Notes: generated from the sequence alone by a model not told the origin. A stretch of 64,000 nucleotides of DNA from Ferruginibacter sp. (GCA_017983695.1 JAGOAX010000006.1:215507-279506); one strand, 5' to 3'; positions 48,511 to 57,984 are shown, counted from the stretch's first letter. Numbers and translations: made by a program.

Positions 48511-49383
48511 TTATTTTTTCTTCTGTACGGCAACTCTGTACATCTGTAATATTACAGCCAGTAAAATAAGGCTTAACCCAAGGTAAAACCACTTATTCAA
48601 TTCCTCGTTTTCTTTAAAAAAAAGAAAAGCTAAAATAATTCCATAAACGGGTTCTAAACTGTAGGTAAGATTGGCTGTAAAAGCAGATATTTTTTTAAGC
48701 GCATTTAATTGCAGGTTAAAACTGACTACTGTACAAAGCCAGGCCAATACCAATAACCAGCACCAGTCGCTTACAGTAGGTAAGTAGTACGCAGCCGGAA
48801 ATTGCTGTACATAAAACGGAACTAAAATAGTAAGCGTAAGTAATCCGCCGGATAACTCGTATAACGTAAGTGTTTGAGGTGTAAACCTGGTAATAAATTG
48901 CTTATTAAAAATTGGAAACAAGGCACTGCCTAACGCAGAAATTATCCCAAAAATAATCCCTGTTTTGTATTGCGGATGAAAATCGAAAATAATATAAATG
49001 CCTGCAATGGCTAACAATCCCAATGCCACTTCAATTAAAGCAATTGGCTTTTTTAAAATGAGCGGTTCTAAAACGGAAGTAAAAAAGCCGCTTGCACTAA
49101 AGCAAACCAATGCCACCGAAACATTTGCATATTTTACGCTGCCGTAAAATGCTACCCAGTGAATGGCTACAATTGCCCCAACTGCAAAAATCTTTACCGC
49201 ATCTTTTAAGGCAATGCGCTGCAATTGCTTTTTAAAATATTGCAATGCCAGTAAAGTAATGGCGGTAATTAAAAGCCGGTACCAAACCAGCAGTCCCTCA
49301 TTTAATGTAATCAGTTTTCCTAAAATGGCCGTAAAACCAGCCAGGAAAACTGCTATATGAAGCTGAATGAGCGCTTTTTTCAT
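48511..49383 (-). CDS. EamA-family (DMT) permease
   Basis: 290 residues from the ATG at 49383 (MKKALIQLHIAVFLAGFTAILGKL); the frame runs up to 49485 but the extra 34 residues lack family similarity and overlie a dispersed-repeat fragment. About ten transmembrane helices form two EamA halves (about residues 5-130 and 150-285). The second half carries the typical LTYSLEPVYGIILAFLFFKE motif. Drug/metabolite transporter superfamily; substrate unknown. Convergent with the beta-helix gene (5-bp gap) and divergent from the DUF2723 gene. Confidence 0.88.
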   Translation of the reverse strand: MKKALIQLHIAVFLAGFTAILGKLITLNEGLLVWYRLLITAITLLALQYFKKQLQRIALKDAVKIFAVGAIVAIHWVAFYGSVKYANVSVALVCFSASGFFTSVLEPLILKKPIALIEVALGLLAIAGIYIIFDFHPQYKTGIIFGIISALGSALFPIFNKQFITRFTPQTLTLYELSGGLLTLTILVPFYVQQFPAAYYLPTVSDWCWLLVLAWLCTVVSFNLQLNALKKISAFTANLTYSLEPVYGIILAFLFFKENEELNKWFYLGLSLILLAVILQMYRVAVQKKK

Positions 49384-49568
49384 TAAAGTAAAGATAGGAA
49401 TCAGAGGCTTTACACTTAGATAAATGATGAACAAAGAGATGCTGTTGAACGGAGTCCTTCCCTTTGTCAGGATAAACTCTGCCATCAGCGTTAAATGAGG
49501 GTTATGCCGTTGGTAACAAAAAAAGTATAAATAATACTAAACCCCCGAACATTAAACGTTAAACATAT

Positions 49569-49576
49569 TATATTTG
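49569..49576 (+). promoter_or_regulatory. -7 promoter element of the DUF2723 gene
   Basis: TATATTTG, an exact TAnnTTTG, about 22 bp before the start codon at 49599. No convincing TTTG is seen at the -33 position. Confidence 0.5.
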
Positions 49577-49598
49577 CCAACTTAATAACCAATACTAT

Positions 49599-52500
49599 AT
49601 GAGTTTTAAACGTATTAACAACATTGCCGGGTGGATCGTTTGTATTATTGCCTGCTCGGTATATATTATGACTATGGAAGCCACGGGCAGCCTTTGGGAC
49701 TGTGGAGAGTTTGCATCAAGTGCTTATAAACTGCAGATACCTCACTCGCCGGGTGCTCCTTTCTTTACCCTTATCGGTCGTTTATTTATGGCACCATTCG
49801 ATCCGCAACATGCCGCCACAGGTATTAACCTGATGAGTGCTGTTGCCAGCGGATTTACCATACTGTTCTTATTCTGGAGCATTACTTATTTTGCCCATAA
49901 AATAGTGACCAAAAACGGTGGCGAATTAACTAATGAAAAAATATTTGGTATAATAGCTTCAGGCGTTGTTGGTGCATTGGCCTATACTTTTTCTGATAGT
50001 TTCTGGTACAGCGCTGTTGAAGGTGAAGTATATGCACTATCCTCTTTCTTTACCGCATTGTTATTTTGGGCCGCACTTAAATGGGAGCAAAGCGTAACCA
50101 TTGAAGAGGCAAATGGCATTAAAGGCCATTTTACAAAGGCTGACCGCTGGATCATTTTAATTTTCTTTTTGATGGGCTTGTCAATAGGTGTGCATTTGTT
50201 AAACCTGTTGGTTATACCGGCTGTTGTAATGATCTATTATTTTAAACGCCACAAAGTATCTAACTGGGGTACTTTCTTTGCATTTTTTATTGGCTGTGTA
50301 ATTACCGGGCTGGTGCAAAAAGCAATGATACAATGGACCATTAAAGGCGCCGGCAGTTTTGATGTATTATTTGTAAACGATTTTGGCCTGCCCTATTTTT
50401 CCGGCTTTGCATTTTTCTTTGTTTTCATTGCTGCTCTTTTTTATTTTGGTATACGCATAGCAATAAAGAAAAACTGGAATTTTTTAAGACTGGGCATCTG
50501 GAGCCTTTCTTTTATGATGCTGGGATGTTTCTCTTCTTACTTTACAACTTTGGTACGTGGTAATGCAAATCCTGCATTAGACATGAGTAATGTAGATAAT
50601 CCTATAAACTTAGTAAGCTACCTGGCAAGGGAACAATATGGAGATTGGCCAATTATTTATGGCCAGGATTTTACTGCTCAACCAGTAGATAATAAAATAA
50701 CCGAAACCTATGTAAAAAGTAACGGCAAATACGAAAAAAACGGCAGGAAGGTAGAATATGTATATGCGCCTGAAGATATGCACCTTTTCCCCCGCATGTG
50801 GGACCAGGGCAACGAACAGGGCCATGCAGATTATTATGCCAACTGGATGCAGATTGGAAAAGACAAGCAAGGAAATTGGGAAAGAAAACCAACCATGGGT
50901 GAAAACATTGGCTTTGCATTAAGTTACCAGTTTGGCTGGATGTACATGCGTTACTTTATGTGGAATTTTGCCGGAAAGCAAAACGACCTGCAGGGTGTTT
51001 ACATGAGCAATGTTCGTGATGGTAACTGGAAAACCGGTATTGGCCCATGGGATACTTTCCGGTTGGGTGACCAAAGCACTTTACCCGACAGTTTAAAAAA
51101 TAATAAAGCCAATAACAAACTTTTTGCTTTACCCTTTATACTGGGTTTACTGGGTTTAATTTACCAGGTTAAAAAAGATGGCCGCAATGCATTAGTTGTG
51201 GGTATGTTATTCTTTTTTACAGGTATAGCCATTGGTATATATCTAAACATGGCCGGCAACCAGCCACGTGAAAGAGATTATGCTTTTGTAGGCTCTTTTT
51301 ATGTATTTGCACTTTGGATCGGCTTAGGTGTTTTATATGTAAAAGAAATGCTTGGCGGTTTTATTAAAAACAATGCTGTTGCAGGCTATGCAGCAGCGGG
51401 CCTATGTCTTTTAGCTGTACCAGTTTTAATGGCCAGCCAGGAATGGGACGACCATGACCGCAGTAAAAAAGTAATAGCAAGAGATCTTGCAACAGACTAT
51501 TTAGAAAGTTGCGCCCCAAATGCTATACTTATTACATTTGGCGACAATGATACTTATCCGCTTTGGTATGCACAGGAAGTGGAAGGCATACGCAGAGATA
51601 TTCGTGTAATAAACTCCAGTCTGCTTGGTACCGATTGGTACATTAACCAATTGCGCTATAAACTAAACCAGAGCGACCCAATTGACCCGATATGGACTGC
51701 TGAACAAATTGAAGGCAGCAACAGGGATATTATTTATAATGCTCCTAAGCCGGGTATCGATCCTAATCAATACATGGATCTTTACACCATGATGAAAGAT
51801 TATGCAGGAAGTGATGACCCCTCAAAAACAGAACAGGGAAGAGATGGCAGTACATTGAATATTTATCCTTCAAAAAAAGTAAGTATTCCTGTTGATATAA
51901 ATTTAGTTAAGCAAAACGGTACTGTTAATGCCGATGATAGTGTTGTAGCGGCAGTACAGTTTGAAATACCCAAAAGCGTGATATTTAAAAACGATGCTGC
52001 TGTTTTAAATATCATTGCTGCCAATAAATGGAAAAGGCCCATTTACTTTACTTCTCCGGATGCTGCTGGTATTGGTATAAACAATTACATGCGCCAGGAT
52101 GGACTTACCTATCGTTTTATACCGGTATTTAATGGCGAAGCAAATCAAGTAAATAATGATTGGGCTTACGATAAGATGATGAATAAATTTAAGTTTGGTA
52201 ACGCTAATGTAGCAGGGGTTTATTTTGATGAAGAAAACCGCAGGCACTTAAACAGTATTCGTTTAGCCTATGCACTTGCAGCAGGCAGTCTTGCAGACAA
52301 AGGCAAAAAAGAAGAAGCCAAGAAAATGCTGAACAAATGCGACCAGATGATGCTGGAAGAAAATTTCCCTTACGGCATGGTAAGCAGGCAGCAGCAGCAA
52401 AATAAATTTTCGTTGCAAATGCTTATGGCCAGCTATAAAGCCGGGGATACGGTATTGGCTGATAAGATTACCAAAAGTGTAAAAAAAGACCTTGATCAAC

Positions 52501-52709
52501 AACTGGAATATATAAGCAAGCTTGATGACCGTAAGCAGGAAAACATGCAATACGAAGCAGAAGAAGTAAAACGTTTATTGATGTACTTGCAACAAATAGA
52601 AATGCAGTTTAAAACACAAAAGATGGCACTGCCGGAAAATCCGGGAACCATTATTTCGCCACCGGTAACGCCGGCTAAAGCTGCTGATACACCAAAGAAA
52701 AAAGGATAA
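49599..52709 (+). CDS. DUF2723 multi-pass membrane protein, glycosyltransferase-like
   Basis: 1036 residues. The N-terminal half (about residues 10-560) has a dozen or so hydrophobic helices, and the C-terminal half is soluble. The first loop carries MEATGSLWDCGEFASSAYKLQIPHSPGAP, with the Asp-x-x-Glu placement seen in GT-C (protein O-mannosyltransferase-like) enzymes; DUF2723 proteins are often annotated as glycosyltransferase family 117. Later segments include GNQPRERDYAFVGSFYVFALW and ITFGDNDTYPLWYAQEVEGIRRDIRVINSSLLGTDWY. The C-terminal 350 residues may be periplasmic. Donor and acceptor are unknown. The gene is monocistronic between a -7 element and a terminator. Confidence 0.88.
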   Translation: MSFKRINNIAGWIVCIIACSVYIMTMEATGSLWDCGEFASSAYKLQIPHSPGAPFFTLIGRLFMAPFDPQHAATGINLMSAVASGFTILFLFWSITYFAHKIVTKNGGELTNEKIFGIIASGVVGALAYTFSDSFWYSAVEGEVYALSSFFTALLFWAALKWEQSVTIEEANGIKGHFTKADRWIILIFFLMGLSIGVHLLNLLVIPAVVMIYYFKRHKVSNWGTFFAFFIGCVITGLVQKAMIQWTIKGAGSFDVLFVNDFGLPYFSGFAFFFVFIAALFYFGIRIAIKKNWNFLRLGIWSLSFMMLGCFSSYFTTLVRGNANPALDMSNVDNPINLVSYLAREQYGDWPIIYGQDFTAQPVDNKITETYVKSNGKYEKNGRKVEYVYAPEDMHLFPRMWDQGNEQGHADYYANWMQIGKDKQGNWERKPTMGENIGFALSYQFGWMYMRYFMWNFAGKQNDLQGVYMSNVRDGNWKTGIGPWDTFRLGDQSTLPDSLKNNKANNKLFALPFILGLLGLIYQVKKDGRNALVVGMLFFFTGIAIGIYLNMAGNQPRERDYAFVGSFYVFALWIGLGVLYVKEMLGGFIKNNAVAGYAAAGLCLLAVPVLMASQEWDDHDRSKKVIARDLATDYLESCAPNAILITFGDNDTYPLWYAQEVEGIRRDIRVINSSLLGTDWYINQLRYKLNQSDPIDPIWTAEQIEGSNRDIIYNAPKPGIDPNQYMDLYTMMKDYAGSDDPSKTEQGRDGSTLNIYPSKKVSIPVDINLVKQNGTVNADDSVVAAVQFEIPKSVIFKNDAAVLNIIAANKWKRPIYFTSPDAAGIGINNYMRQDGLTYRFIPVFNGEANQVNNDWAYDKMMNKFKFGNANVAGVYFDEENRRHLNSIRLAYALAAGSLADKGKKEEAKKMLNKCDQMMLEENFPYGMVSRQQQQNKFSLQMLMASYKAGDTVLADKITKSVKKDLDQQLEYISKLDDRKQENMQYEAEEVKRLLMYLQQIEMQFKTQKMALPENPGTIISPPVTPAKAADTPKKKG

Positions 52710-52727
52710 CAAAAAAAATAATCAACA

Positions 52728-52760
52728 AAATCCTCCGGAATGCACACCGGGGGATTTTTT
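52728..52760 (+). terminator. terminator of the DUF2723 gene
   Basis: Arms AAATCCTCCGG and CCGGGGGATTT (11 bp, one G-U) around an 8-base loop, followed by TTTT. It starts 19 bp after the stop codon. Confidence 0.88.
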
Positions 52761-52848
52761 ATTTAACAAATGAACCAAACGCCACAGTTAAATGTTTCGT
52801 AATTTAGTATAAGACAGTTTCTTTTAACTATTGATCATCCATACAACC

Positions 52849-53094
52849 ATGCTCGGGTATAATTTTTCCAAATACGATCCCAACGATAACAGTAAATCTC
52901 CTTTTGAGAAATTACTGGATCTTTTTTTACAACTACTTACTTATACCAATGGCGATTTTAACGAAGCCATGCAATGGATGAATGAACTGGATAAAGAGTA
53001 TAAACTCACCAATAATGATTATGGCATCGGGGATTTTTTAGAAGATTTAAAAGACAAAGGATATATTGATGAGAAAAAGAAAACGGTGAAATAA
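52849..53094 (+). CDS. 5' part of a frameshifted VWA-domain gene
   Basis: 81 residues from the ATG at 52849: MLGYNFSKYDPNDNSKSPFE, then LLDLFLQLLTYTNGDFNEAMQWMNELDKEYKLTNNDYGIGDFLEDLKDKGYIDE. The frame stops at 53092-53094 just after A-runs at 53074-53078 and 53080-53083. In the next frame, from about 53080, the sequence continues as coding (NGEIKITSKTEQSIRKKSLEEIFGKLKK, then GGGDEINPETRPFQFGDT) straight into the VWA gene at 53253. Adding one base in an A-run would join both into one protein of about 365 residues, the size I expect for this VWA family. I read this as the N-terminal part of a split gene, not as an independent protein. Confidence 0.75.
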   Translation: MLGYNFSKYDPNDNSKSPFEKLLDLFLQLLTYTNGDFNEAMQWMNELDKEYKLTNNDYGIGDFLEDLKDKGYIDEKKKTVK

Positions 53095-53252
53095 AAATTA
53101 CTTCTAAAACAGAACAAAGCATCCGTAAAAAAAGCCTCGAGGAAATTTTTGGTAAACTAAAAAAAACAAAACAGGGCAACCACCATACTTTTAAACCCGG
53201 TGGCGGCGATGAAATAAACCCGGAGACAAGGCCATTTCAATTTGGCGATACC

Positions 53253-53945
53253 ATGGAGCAGATCGATTTTACCAGTTCCATACGCAATGCACAGATCAAC
53301 CACGGCATTGATAGTTTTAAAATGCAGGAAGATGACCTGGAGATAAGGGAAACAGATTTTAAAAGCCAGACTTCAACTGTGTTGATGATCGATATTTCTC
53401 ACAGTATGATACTATATGGTGAAGACAGGATTACGCCGGCAAAAAAAGTGGCGATGGCTTTAAGTGAACTCATTAAAACAAAATACCCAAAAGACACTTT
53501 AGATATTGTTGTTTTTGGTAACGATGCATGGCCAATTGAAATAAAAGATCTGCCCTACTTACAGGTTGGACCCTATCATACCAATACAGTTGCAGGGTTA
53601 GAATTAGCCATGGATATTTTACGCAGAAGGCGCAACCCCAATAAACAGATATTTATGATAACCGATGGTAAACCTACCTGCTTAAAAGTAGGCAGCCGGT
53701 ATTATAAAAACAGTTTTGGTGTAGACAGAAAAATACTGAACCGGTGTTTAAGTTTAGCTACACAATGCAAAAAATTAAAAATTCCTATCACTACATTTAT
53801 GATAGCAACCGACCCTTACTTACAAAAATTTGTACAGGAATTTACAGAGTGTAATCATGGTAAAGCATTTTTTGCAGGGTTAGACAAATTGGGTGCATTT
53901 ATATTTAAAGATTTTGAAAGCGGGAAGAGGAAGACGGTGTATTGA
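53253..53945 (+). CDS. VWA-domain protein (3' part of a frameshifted gene)
   Basis: 230 residues from the first in-frame ATG, but coding continues upstream to about 53080 without a usable start. The VWA fold carries a full MIDAS: DISHS (residues 47-51 of this frame; about 182-186 in the rejoined protein), the Thr in GPYHTNTVAGLELAMDIL, and the Asp in MITDGKPT. VWA proteins of this type work with a MoxR/magnesium-chelatase-like AAA+ partner, here at 54536-56062. If the frameshift is real, the protein is translated only from the internal ATG or by slippage, and loses a helical N-terminal region. The paired AAA+ gene is intact. Confidence 0.85.
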   Translation: MEQIDFTSSIRNAQINHGIDSFKMQEDDLEIRETDFKSQTSTVLMIDISHSMILYGEDRITPAKKVAMALSELIKTKYPKDTLDIVVFGNDAWPIEIKDLPYLQVGPYHTNTVAGLELAMDILRRRRNPNKQIFMITDGKPTCLKVGSRYYKNSFGVDRKILNRCLSLATQCKKLKIPITTFMIATDPYLQKFVQEFTECNHGKAFFAGLDKLGAFIFKDFESGKRKTVY

Positions 53946-54008
53946 ATAAACCTGGAAGAAAAAGGAATAATAAACATATACAATAGGCTTCTTTAACCAC
54001 AAAAAATG

Positions 54009-54034
54009 TTTTGCCGGGAAGGCGCTAAGACGTT
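54009..54034. repeat. left inverted repeat flanking the GxxExxY gene
   Basis: 26 bp on the plus strand, with core TTTTGCCGGGAAGGCGCTAA then GACGTT. It pairs with the right repeat (54476-54501, inverted) at 23 of 26 positions. It ends 14 bp before the GxxExxY start codon. Confidence 0.85.
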
Positions 54035-54048
54035 AATAAATATTTTAG

Positions 54049-54435
54049 ATGTATCATTTAAACGAGACAGAAGAGTTTTTATGTAAAGAAATTGTTGATT
54101 GTGCTTACAAAGTACACATAGCATTAGGGCCAGGATTATTGGAAAAAATTTATGAAGCCTGTTTTTGCCATGAGTTAAGCAAAAAAGAAATTCCTTTTAA
54201 AAGGCAAATGAAACTACCCATAAAATATGATGGAATTCTATTTGACGAAGGATTACAACTAGATGTACTTATAGACAATTTAATTATTTGTGAGTTTAAA
54301 GCTGTAGAAGCAATAAATCCTTTATGGCAGGCGCAAATAATAAGCCATCTGAAATTAACTGATCTGCATGTTGGTTTCCTTATAAACTTCAATGTCCCAA
54401 TCATCAAAAATGGCATAAGAAGATATTGTATTTAA
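54049..54435 (+). CDS. GxxExxY protein inserted between the VWA and AAA+ genes
   Basis: 128 residues of the GxxExxY family, with its name motif as GPGLLEKIYE (about residues 26-35). The conserved core EGLQLDVLIDNLIICEFKAVEAINPLWQAQIISHLKLT resembles PD-(D/E)xK nuclease-like folds (LDVLID ... EFK), so nuclease-like activity has been suggested for such families but is not shown here. The gene has no operon partner: it lies between the VWA gene and its AAA+ partner and is bracketed by 26-bp inverted repeats at 54009-54034 and 54476-54501. That arrangement suggests a discrete, probably mobile cassette of about 490 bp. Confidence 0.88.
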   Translation: MYHLNETEEFLCKEIVDCAYKVHIALGPGLLEKIYEACFCHELSKKEIPFKRQMKLPIKYDGILFDEGLQLDVLIDNLIICEFKAVEAINPLWQAQIISHLKLTDLHVGFLINFNVPIIKNGIRRYCI

Positions 54436-54475
54436 AAAGCAAACTGGTATAAAGATTAATAAACACAAACTAAAA

Positions 54476-54501
54476 AACGTCTTAACGACTTCCCGGCAAA
54501 G
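54476..54501. repeat. right inverted repeat flanking the GxxExxY gene
   Basis: 26 bp, plus strand AACGTCTTAACGACTTCCCG then GCAAAG. It is the inverted counterpart of 54009-54034 (23 of 26 positions). It ends 34 bp before the AAA+ gene start. Confidence 0.85.
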
Positions 54502-54535
54502 TAGATTCCGGATAGTTTACTTCAAACAAATAAAA

Positions 54536-56062
54536 ATGACTTACAGTAAAATCAAAACACTCGGCGAATTAAAGAAAAGCGGTTACATTTCAAAAAGCAT
54601 TAAGCAGGAAATACGTGATAACTTAATTATAAAAATTAAAGCAAAAGAAAATCCTTTTCCCGGCATATTGGGTTACGAAGATTCGGTGATTCCTGATACA
54701 GAAAGAGCATTATTATCGCAACACAATATTTTATTTTTGGGTTTACGTGGCCAGGCCAAAACACGTATGGCTAGGCAGATGATCGAATTGCTGGATGAAT
54801 ATATCCCTGTTGTTGCAGGAAGTGAAATTAATGACGATCCTTTAAATCCTATTTCAAGATATGCTGTTGACCTGATTGAAGAAAAAGGTGATGACACTCC
54901 GATTGCATGGTTGCACCGCAGCCAGCGCTACGGAGAAAAATTAGCCACCCCGGATGTAAGTGTTGCTGATTTGATCGGCGATATTGATCCAATAAAAGCA
55001 GCCAATTTAAAATTAAGCTTTGCCGATGAAAGAGTGTTGCACTATGGCATTATACCAAGAAGTAACCGCAGCATTTTTGTAATAAATGAATTGCCCGATC
55101 TGCAGGCAAGAATACAGGTATCGCTGTTTAATATTTTAGAAGAAGGCGATTTGCAGATACGTGGTTTTAAATTGCGGCTGCCGTTAGATGTGCTGTTTAT
55201 ATTTACTGCCAACCCCGAAGATTATACCAACAGGGGAAGTATTGTTACGCCTTTAAAAGACAGGATAGAAAGCCAGATACTCACTCACTATCCTAAAAGT
55301 ATTGAAACATCATTGGCTATTACCGAGCAGGAAGCGGCAATCAGTGATGAGCAATCATCAAGAGTAAAAGTCAGTGATCTTATAAAACGTTTAATTGAGC
55401 AGGTAGCCTTTGAAGCCAGGGGCAGTGAACTGGTAGATAAAAAAAGTGGTGTTAGTGCCAGGCTTACCATCAGCGCTTACGAAAATGCAGTAAGTGCCGC
55501 AGAGCGCCGGGCAATTATTAATGGAGAAAAAGAAACACAGGTTTGGTTGAGTGATTTGATAGGTATCATTCCTTCCATAACAGGGAAAATTGAATTGGTA
55601 TATGAAGGCGAACAGGAAGGACCATACCAGGTTGCATTTAATTTACTGGAGAAAGCGATACGTACGCAGTTTGGCCTCTACTTCCCCAATCCTGACAGTT
55701 TAAAAAAGAAAAGTCGTAAAGATGCCACGCCGGAAGATAACCCTTACAAAGCGATTACAAGATGGTTTGATGCAGGAAATGCTTTAAACACTTTTTTTGA
55801 AACCAAGGATGAAGACAAAGTGCAATTATTATATAAAGTAGATGGCCTGCATGCGCTGGTAAAAAAATATTTTAAAGGTGCAAATGAAAAAGAAAATGCT
55901 TTGCTGATGGAATTTGTTTTACATGGCCTTGCTGCTTATTCTTTAATAAGTAAAAAAGTGCTGGAAGGGAAAATAGAATTTAAAGACCTGATGGGCAGCA
56001 TGCTCAATATTGGCAGCCAGCATTTTAGCGAAGAAGATTTTAATGAGGATGATTTTAATTAA
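54536..56062 (+). CDS. MoxR/magnesium-chelatase-like AAA+ ATPase
   Basis: 508 residues. The AAA+ module has Walker A as FLGLRGQAKTRMARQM, a Walker B-type segment IFVINELPDLQARIQ, sensor 1 LFIFTANPEDY and a following arginine-finger-like PLKDRIES; helical lid and a long C-terminal region follow (to about 508). An acidic tail (HFSEEDFNEDDFN) closes the protein. Such ATPases act with VWA proteins in metal-ion insertion or protein remodelling. The natural partner gene is the VWA gene upstream (52849-53945), now separated by the GxxExxY cassette. The substrate is unknown. Confidence 0.87.
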   Translation: MTYSKIKTLGELKKSGYISKSIKQEIRDNLIIKIKAKENPFPGILGYEDSVIPDTERALLSQHNILFLGLRGQAKTRMARQMIELLDEYIPVVAGSEINDDPLNPISRYAVDLIEEKGDDTPIAWLHRSQRYGEKLATPDVSVADLIGDIDPIKAANLKLSFADERVLHYGIIPRSNRSIFVINELPDLQARIQVSLFNILEEGDLQIRGFKLRLPLDVLFIFTANPEDYTNRGSIVTPLKDRIESQILTHYPKSIETSLAITEQEAAISDEQSSRVKVSDLIKRLIEQVAFEARGSELVDKKSGVSARLTISAYENAVSAAERRAIINGEKETQVWLSDLIGIIPSITGKIELVYEGEQEGPYQVAFNLLEKAIRTQFGLYFPNPDSLKKKSRKDATPEDNPYKAITRWFDAGNALNTFFETKDEDKVQLLYKVDGLHALVKKYFKGANEKENALLMEFVLHGLAAYSLISKKVLEGKIEFKDLMGSMLNIGSQHFSEEDFNEDDFN

Positions 56063-56128
56063 CTGCTTTCCGACTATTAATTAATCATACCGGTTTTATT
56101 TTATTGCAGAAAATCCCTAATTTAAAGC

Positions 56129-57931
56129 ATGAAAAAAATATGTTTCCTGCTTTATTGCGCTACTATTTGTTTTACTGCTCAAGCTCAAACTGCTATAATA
56201 GATTCCTTTAAAGTACAACTGGCAAAAGCCACTACAGACGAAAAAAAAATTGAAGTGTTAGGCTTGTTAAGCCGTACATTAATGAATGTGAACTTAGCAG
56301 AATCAGATAAATATGGCTTGCAAATGATAGAGGTTGCAGAAATGTCGAGGGACAGAAAATTAATGGTAAAAGCGCTACTTGCCAATGGCGAAAGGTATTC
56401 TTATTTGTCTGGCCGTAAAGATAATATTGATAAAGCGATAGGTTATTACAACCAGGGGCTTGAGCTGGCACGAAAAAATAAACTGGATGAACAGGTAATT
56501 AGTGCATTGCTATACCTCTCAGAAGTATCACGATCGGTTCCGGATGCAGAAAAGGCACTTAATTATTGTAACCAGGCTTATTCCAATATTGGTTTAGTAA
56601 AAAATGACAGTCTTGCTGCAAGGGTTCACCTGGAGTATGGTTCAGTGTATTTATCTAAAAATGAAAAGATACTGGCACTAAAAAATTTAATGAGTGCTAT
56701 CCGTATTGCCGAAGACTTAAATAATAATTATCTGTTAAGATCGGGCTACAATAAGCTATCGCTTTTTTACACAGTTATAGATGATAACGATAAAGCAATT
56801 GATTACCAGGTAAAGGCATTAAAAAAACTTGATGAAATAAAGAATGGGCAAACTCCTTACAGTAAAGTACAGGACCTTACCCGTATTGGTGATTTATATG
56901 TGGCCAAGAAAAATAATGATATGGCCATGACCTATTATGAACGTGCGCTAAAACTTGCAGATTCTTTAAAGTTTGAACCTATTAAAGCACTGGTGTATAA
57001 AAGTATTGTAAACAATTATCTCAGTGCTAACCAACCACAAAAAGCCTTAACTTATTTTAATGAGCACCCCCAGTTAAAGCAGTTTTTACAAACAGTAAAT
57101 TTCGGTCATTTTGTTGATCAGTCGTATGGATACATCTATACACAACTTGGCAATTACGATTCGGCAAAATATTATTACAATAAAGTAGCAGCATATTTTG
57201 AACAAGATGTAAATAGTGCTGTACAGCTAGGTTATAATTACCAGTTGGGTTTACTATACAAAAAAACAAAAGAGTACGACAAATCACTGGAGTATTTTAT
57301 GAAAGCGAATGAACTCGCCAAAGGGATTGGCGAATTACAAACCATGAGTTCTGTTGCAGCAGAACTGGACTCCTTATTTCAAACTAAAGGCGATTATAAA
57401 CAAGCTTTTACTTACGCCTCTTTAAATCATAAATACAAAGACAGCCTGGATAAACTGGGTAAAGAAAAAGACCTGCTGCAAATTGAAGTGGCAGATGAAC
57501 AGCAGCGGCAGGAAAGAATTGACAAAGAGAAGCAGGAAAAAAAACGTAAGAGGGATAATATTCAATACATGCTTATCACCATTGGTATAGCCAGCCTGTT
57601 TATTGTAATGGTGATGATGGGTATGTTTAAGGTATCAGCCACTACAATAAAAATGATTGGCTTCTTTACTTTTTTGATGTTCTTCGAATTTATTTTCCTC
57701 ATCTTTAAAAAGAACCTGTATGGTTTTACCAATGGAGAACCGTGGAAAGACCTTTCGTTTATGATATTACTGGCTGCAATATTGTTGCCCTTGCATCACT
57801 GGCTGGAGCACAAGGTTATTCATTACCTTACTTCTCACAACAGGTTAACAAGCTCGGGCAAAGGGTTTATGGACAGGTTACTAAAAAGAAAAACAACTGT
57901 TTTAAAAAAAGATACTGAACAGAAATTATAA
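56129..57931 (+). CDS. exported TPR protein with C-terminal membrane domain
   Basis: 600 residues. Signal peptide MKKICFLLYCATICFTAQAQ, then about seven TPR-type units (for example DKAIGYYNQGLELARKNK, DKAIDYQVKALKKLDEI, DMAMTYYERALKLADSL, YDKSLEYFMKANELAKGI) over residues about 50-440. A charged coiled coil (KEKDLLQIEVADEQQRQERI, then DKEKQEKKRKRDN) follows, and then three hydrophobic helices (about residues 485-575). The layout resembles TPR sensor histidine kinases of Bacteroidota, but no kinase domain is present. A signalling or scaffold role in the envelope is inference. A perfect terminator at 57951-57984 follows. Confidence 0.8.
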   Translation: MKKICFLLYCATICFTAQAQTAIIDSFKVQLAKATTDEKKIEVLGLLSRTLMNVNLAESDKYGLQMIEVAEMSRDRKLMVKALLANGERYSYLSGRKDNIDKAIGYYNQGLELARKNKLDEQVISALLYLSEVSRSVPDAEKALNYCNQAYSNIGLVKNDSLAARVHLEYGSVYLSKNEKILALKNLMSAIRIAEDLNNNYLLRSGYNKLSLFYTVIDDNDKAIDYQVKALKKLDEIKNGQTPYSKVQDLTRIGDLYVAKKNNDMAMTYYERALKLADSLKFEPIKALVYKSIVNNYLSANQPQKALTYFNEHPQLKQFLQTVNFGHFVDQSYGYIYTQLGNYDSAKYYYNKVAAYFEQDVNSAVQLGYNYQLGLLYKKTKEYDKSLEYFMKANELAKGIGELQTMSSVAAELDSLFQTKGDYKQAFTYASLNHKYKDSLDKLGKEKDLLQIEVADEQQRQERIDKEKQEKKRKRDNIQYMLITIGIASLFIVMVMMGMFKVSATTIKMIGFFTFLMFFEFIFLIFKKNLYGFTNGEPWKDLSFMILLAAILLPLHHWLEHKVIHYLTSHNRLTSSGKGFMDRLLKRKTTVLKKDTEQKL

Positions 57932-57950
57932 TTTCTAAGTGAACACTACT

Positions 57951-57984
57951 AAAAAATGCCCCCAACAAGTTGGGGGCATTTTTT
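57951..57984. terminator. bidirectional intrinsic terminator
   Basis: Perfect 15-bp stem (AAAAAATGCCCCCAA / TTGGGGGCATTTTTT) with loop CAAG. The flanking A- and T-runs let it work for both the TPR gene (plus) and the barrel gene (minus). Confidence 0.93.

Noticed and set aside
52849..53094. Programmed -1 frameshift at GAG AAA AAG AAA in the VWA gene
   Set aside because: The direction fits -1, but the heptamer is G AAA AAG and not A AAA AAG, and I see no stimulatory structure that I can support, so I keep slippage only as one option beside mutation or sequencing error.
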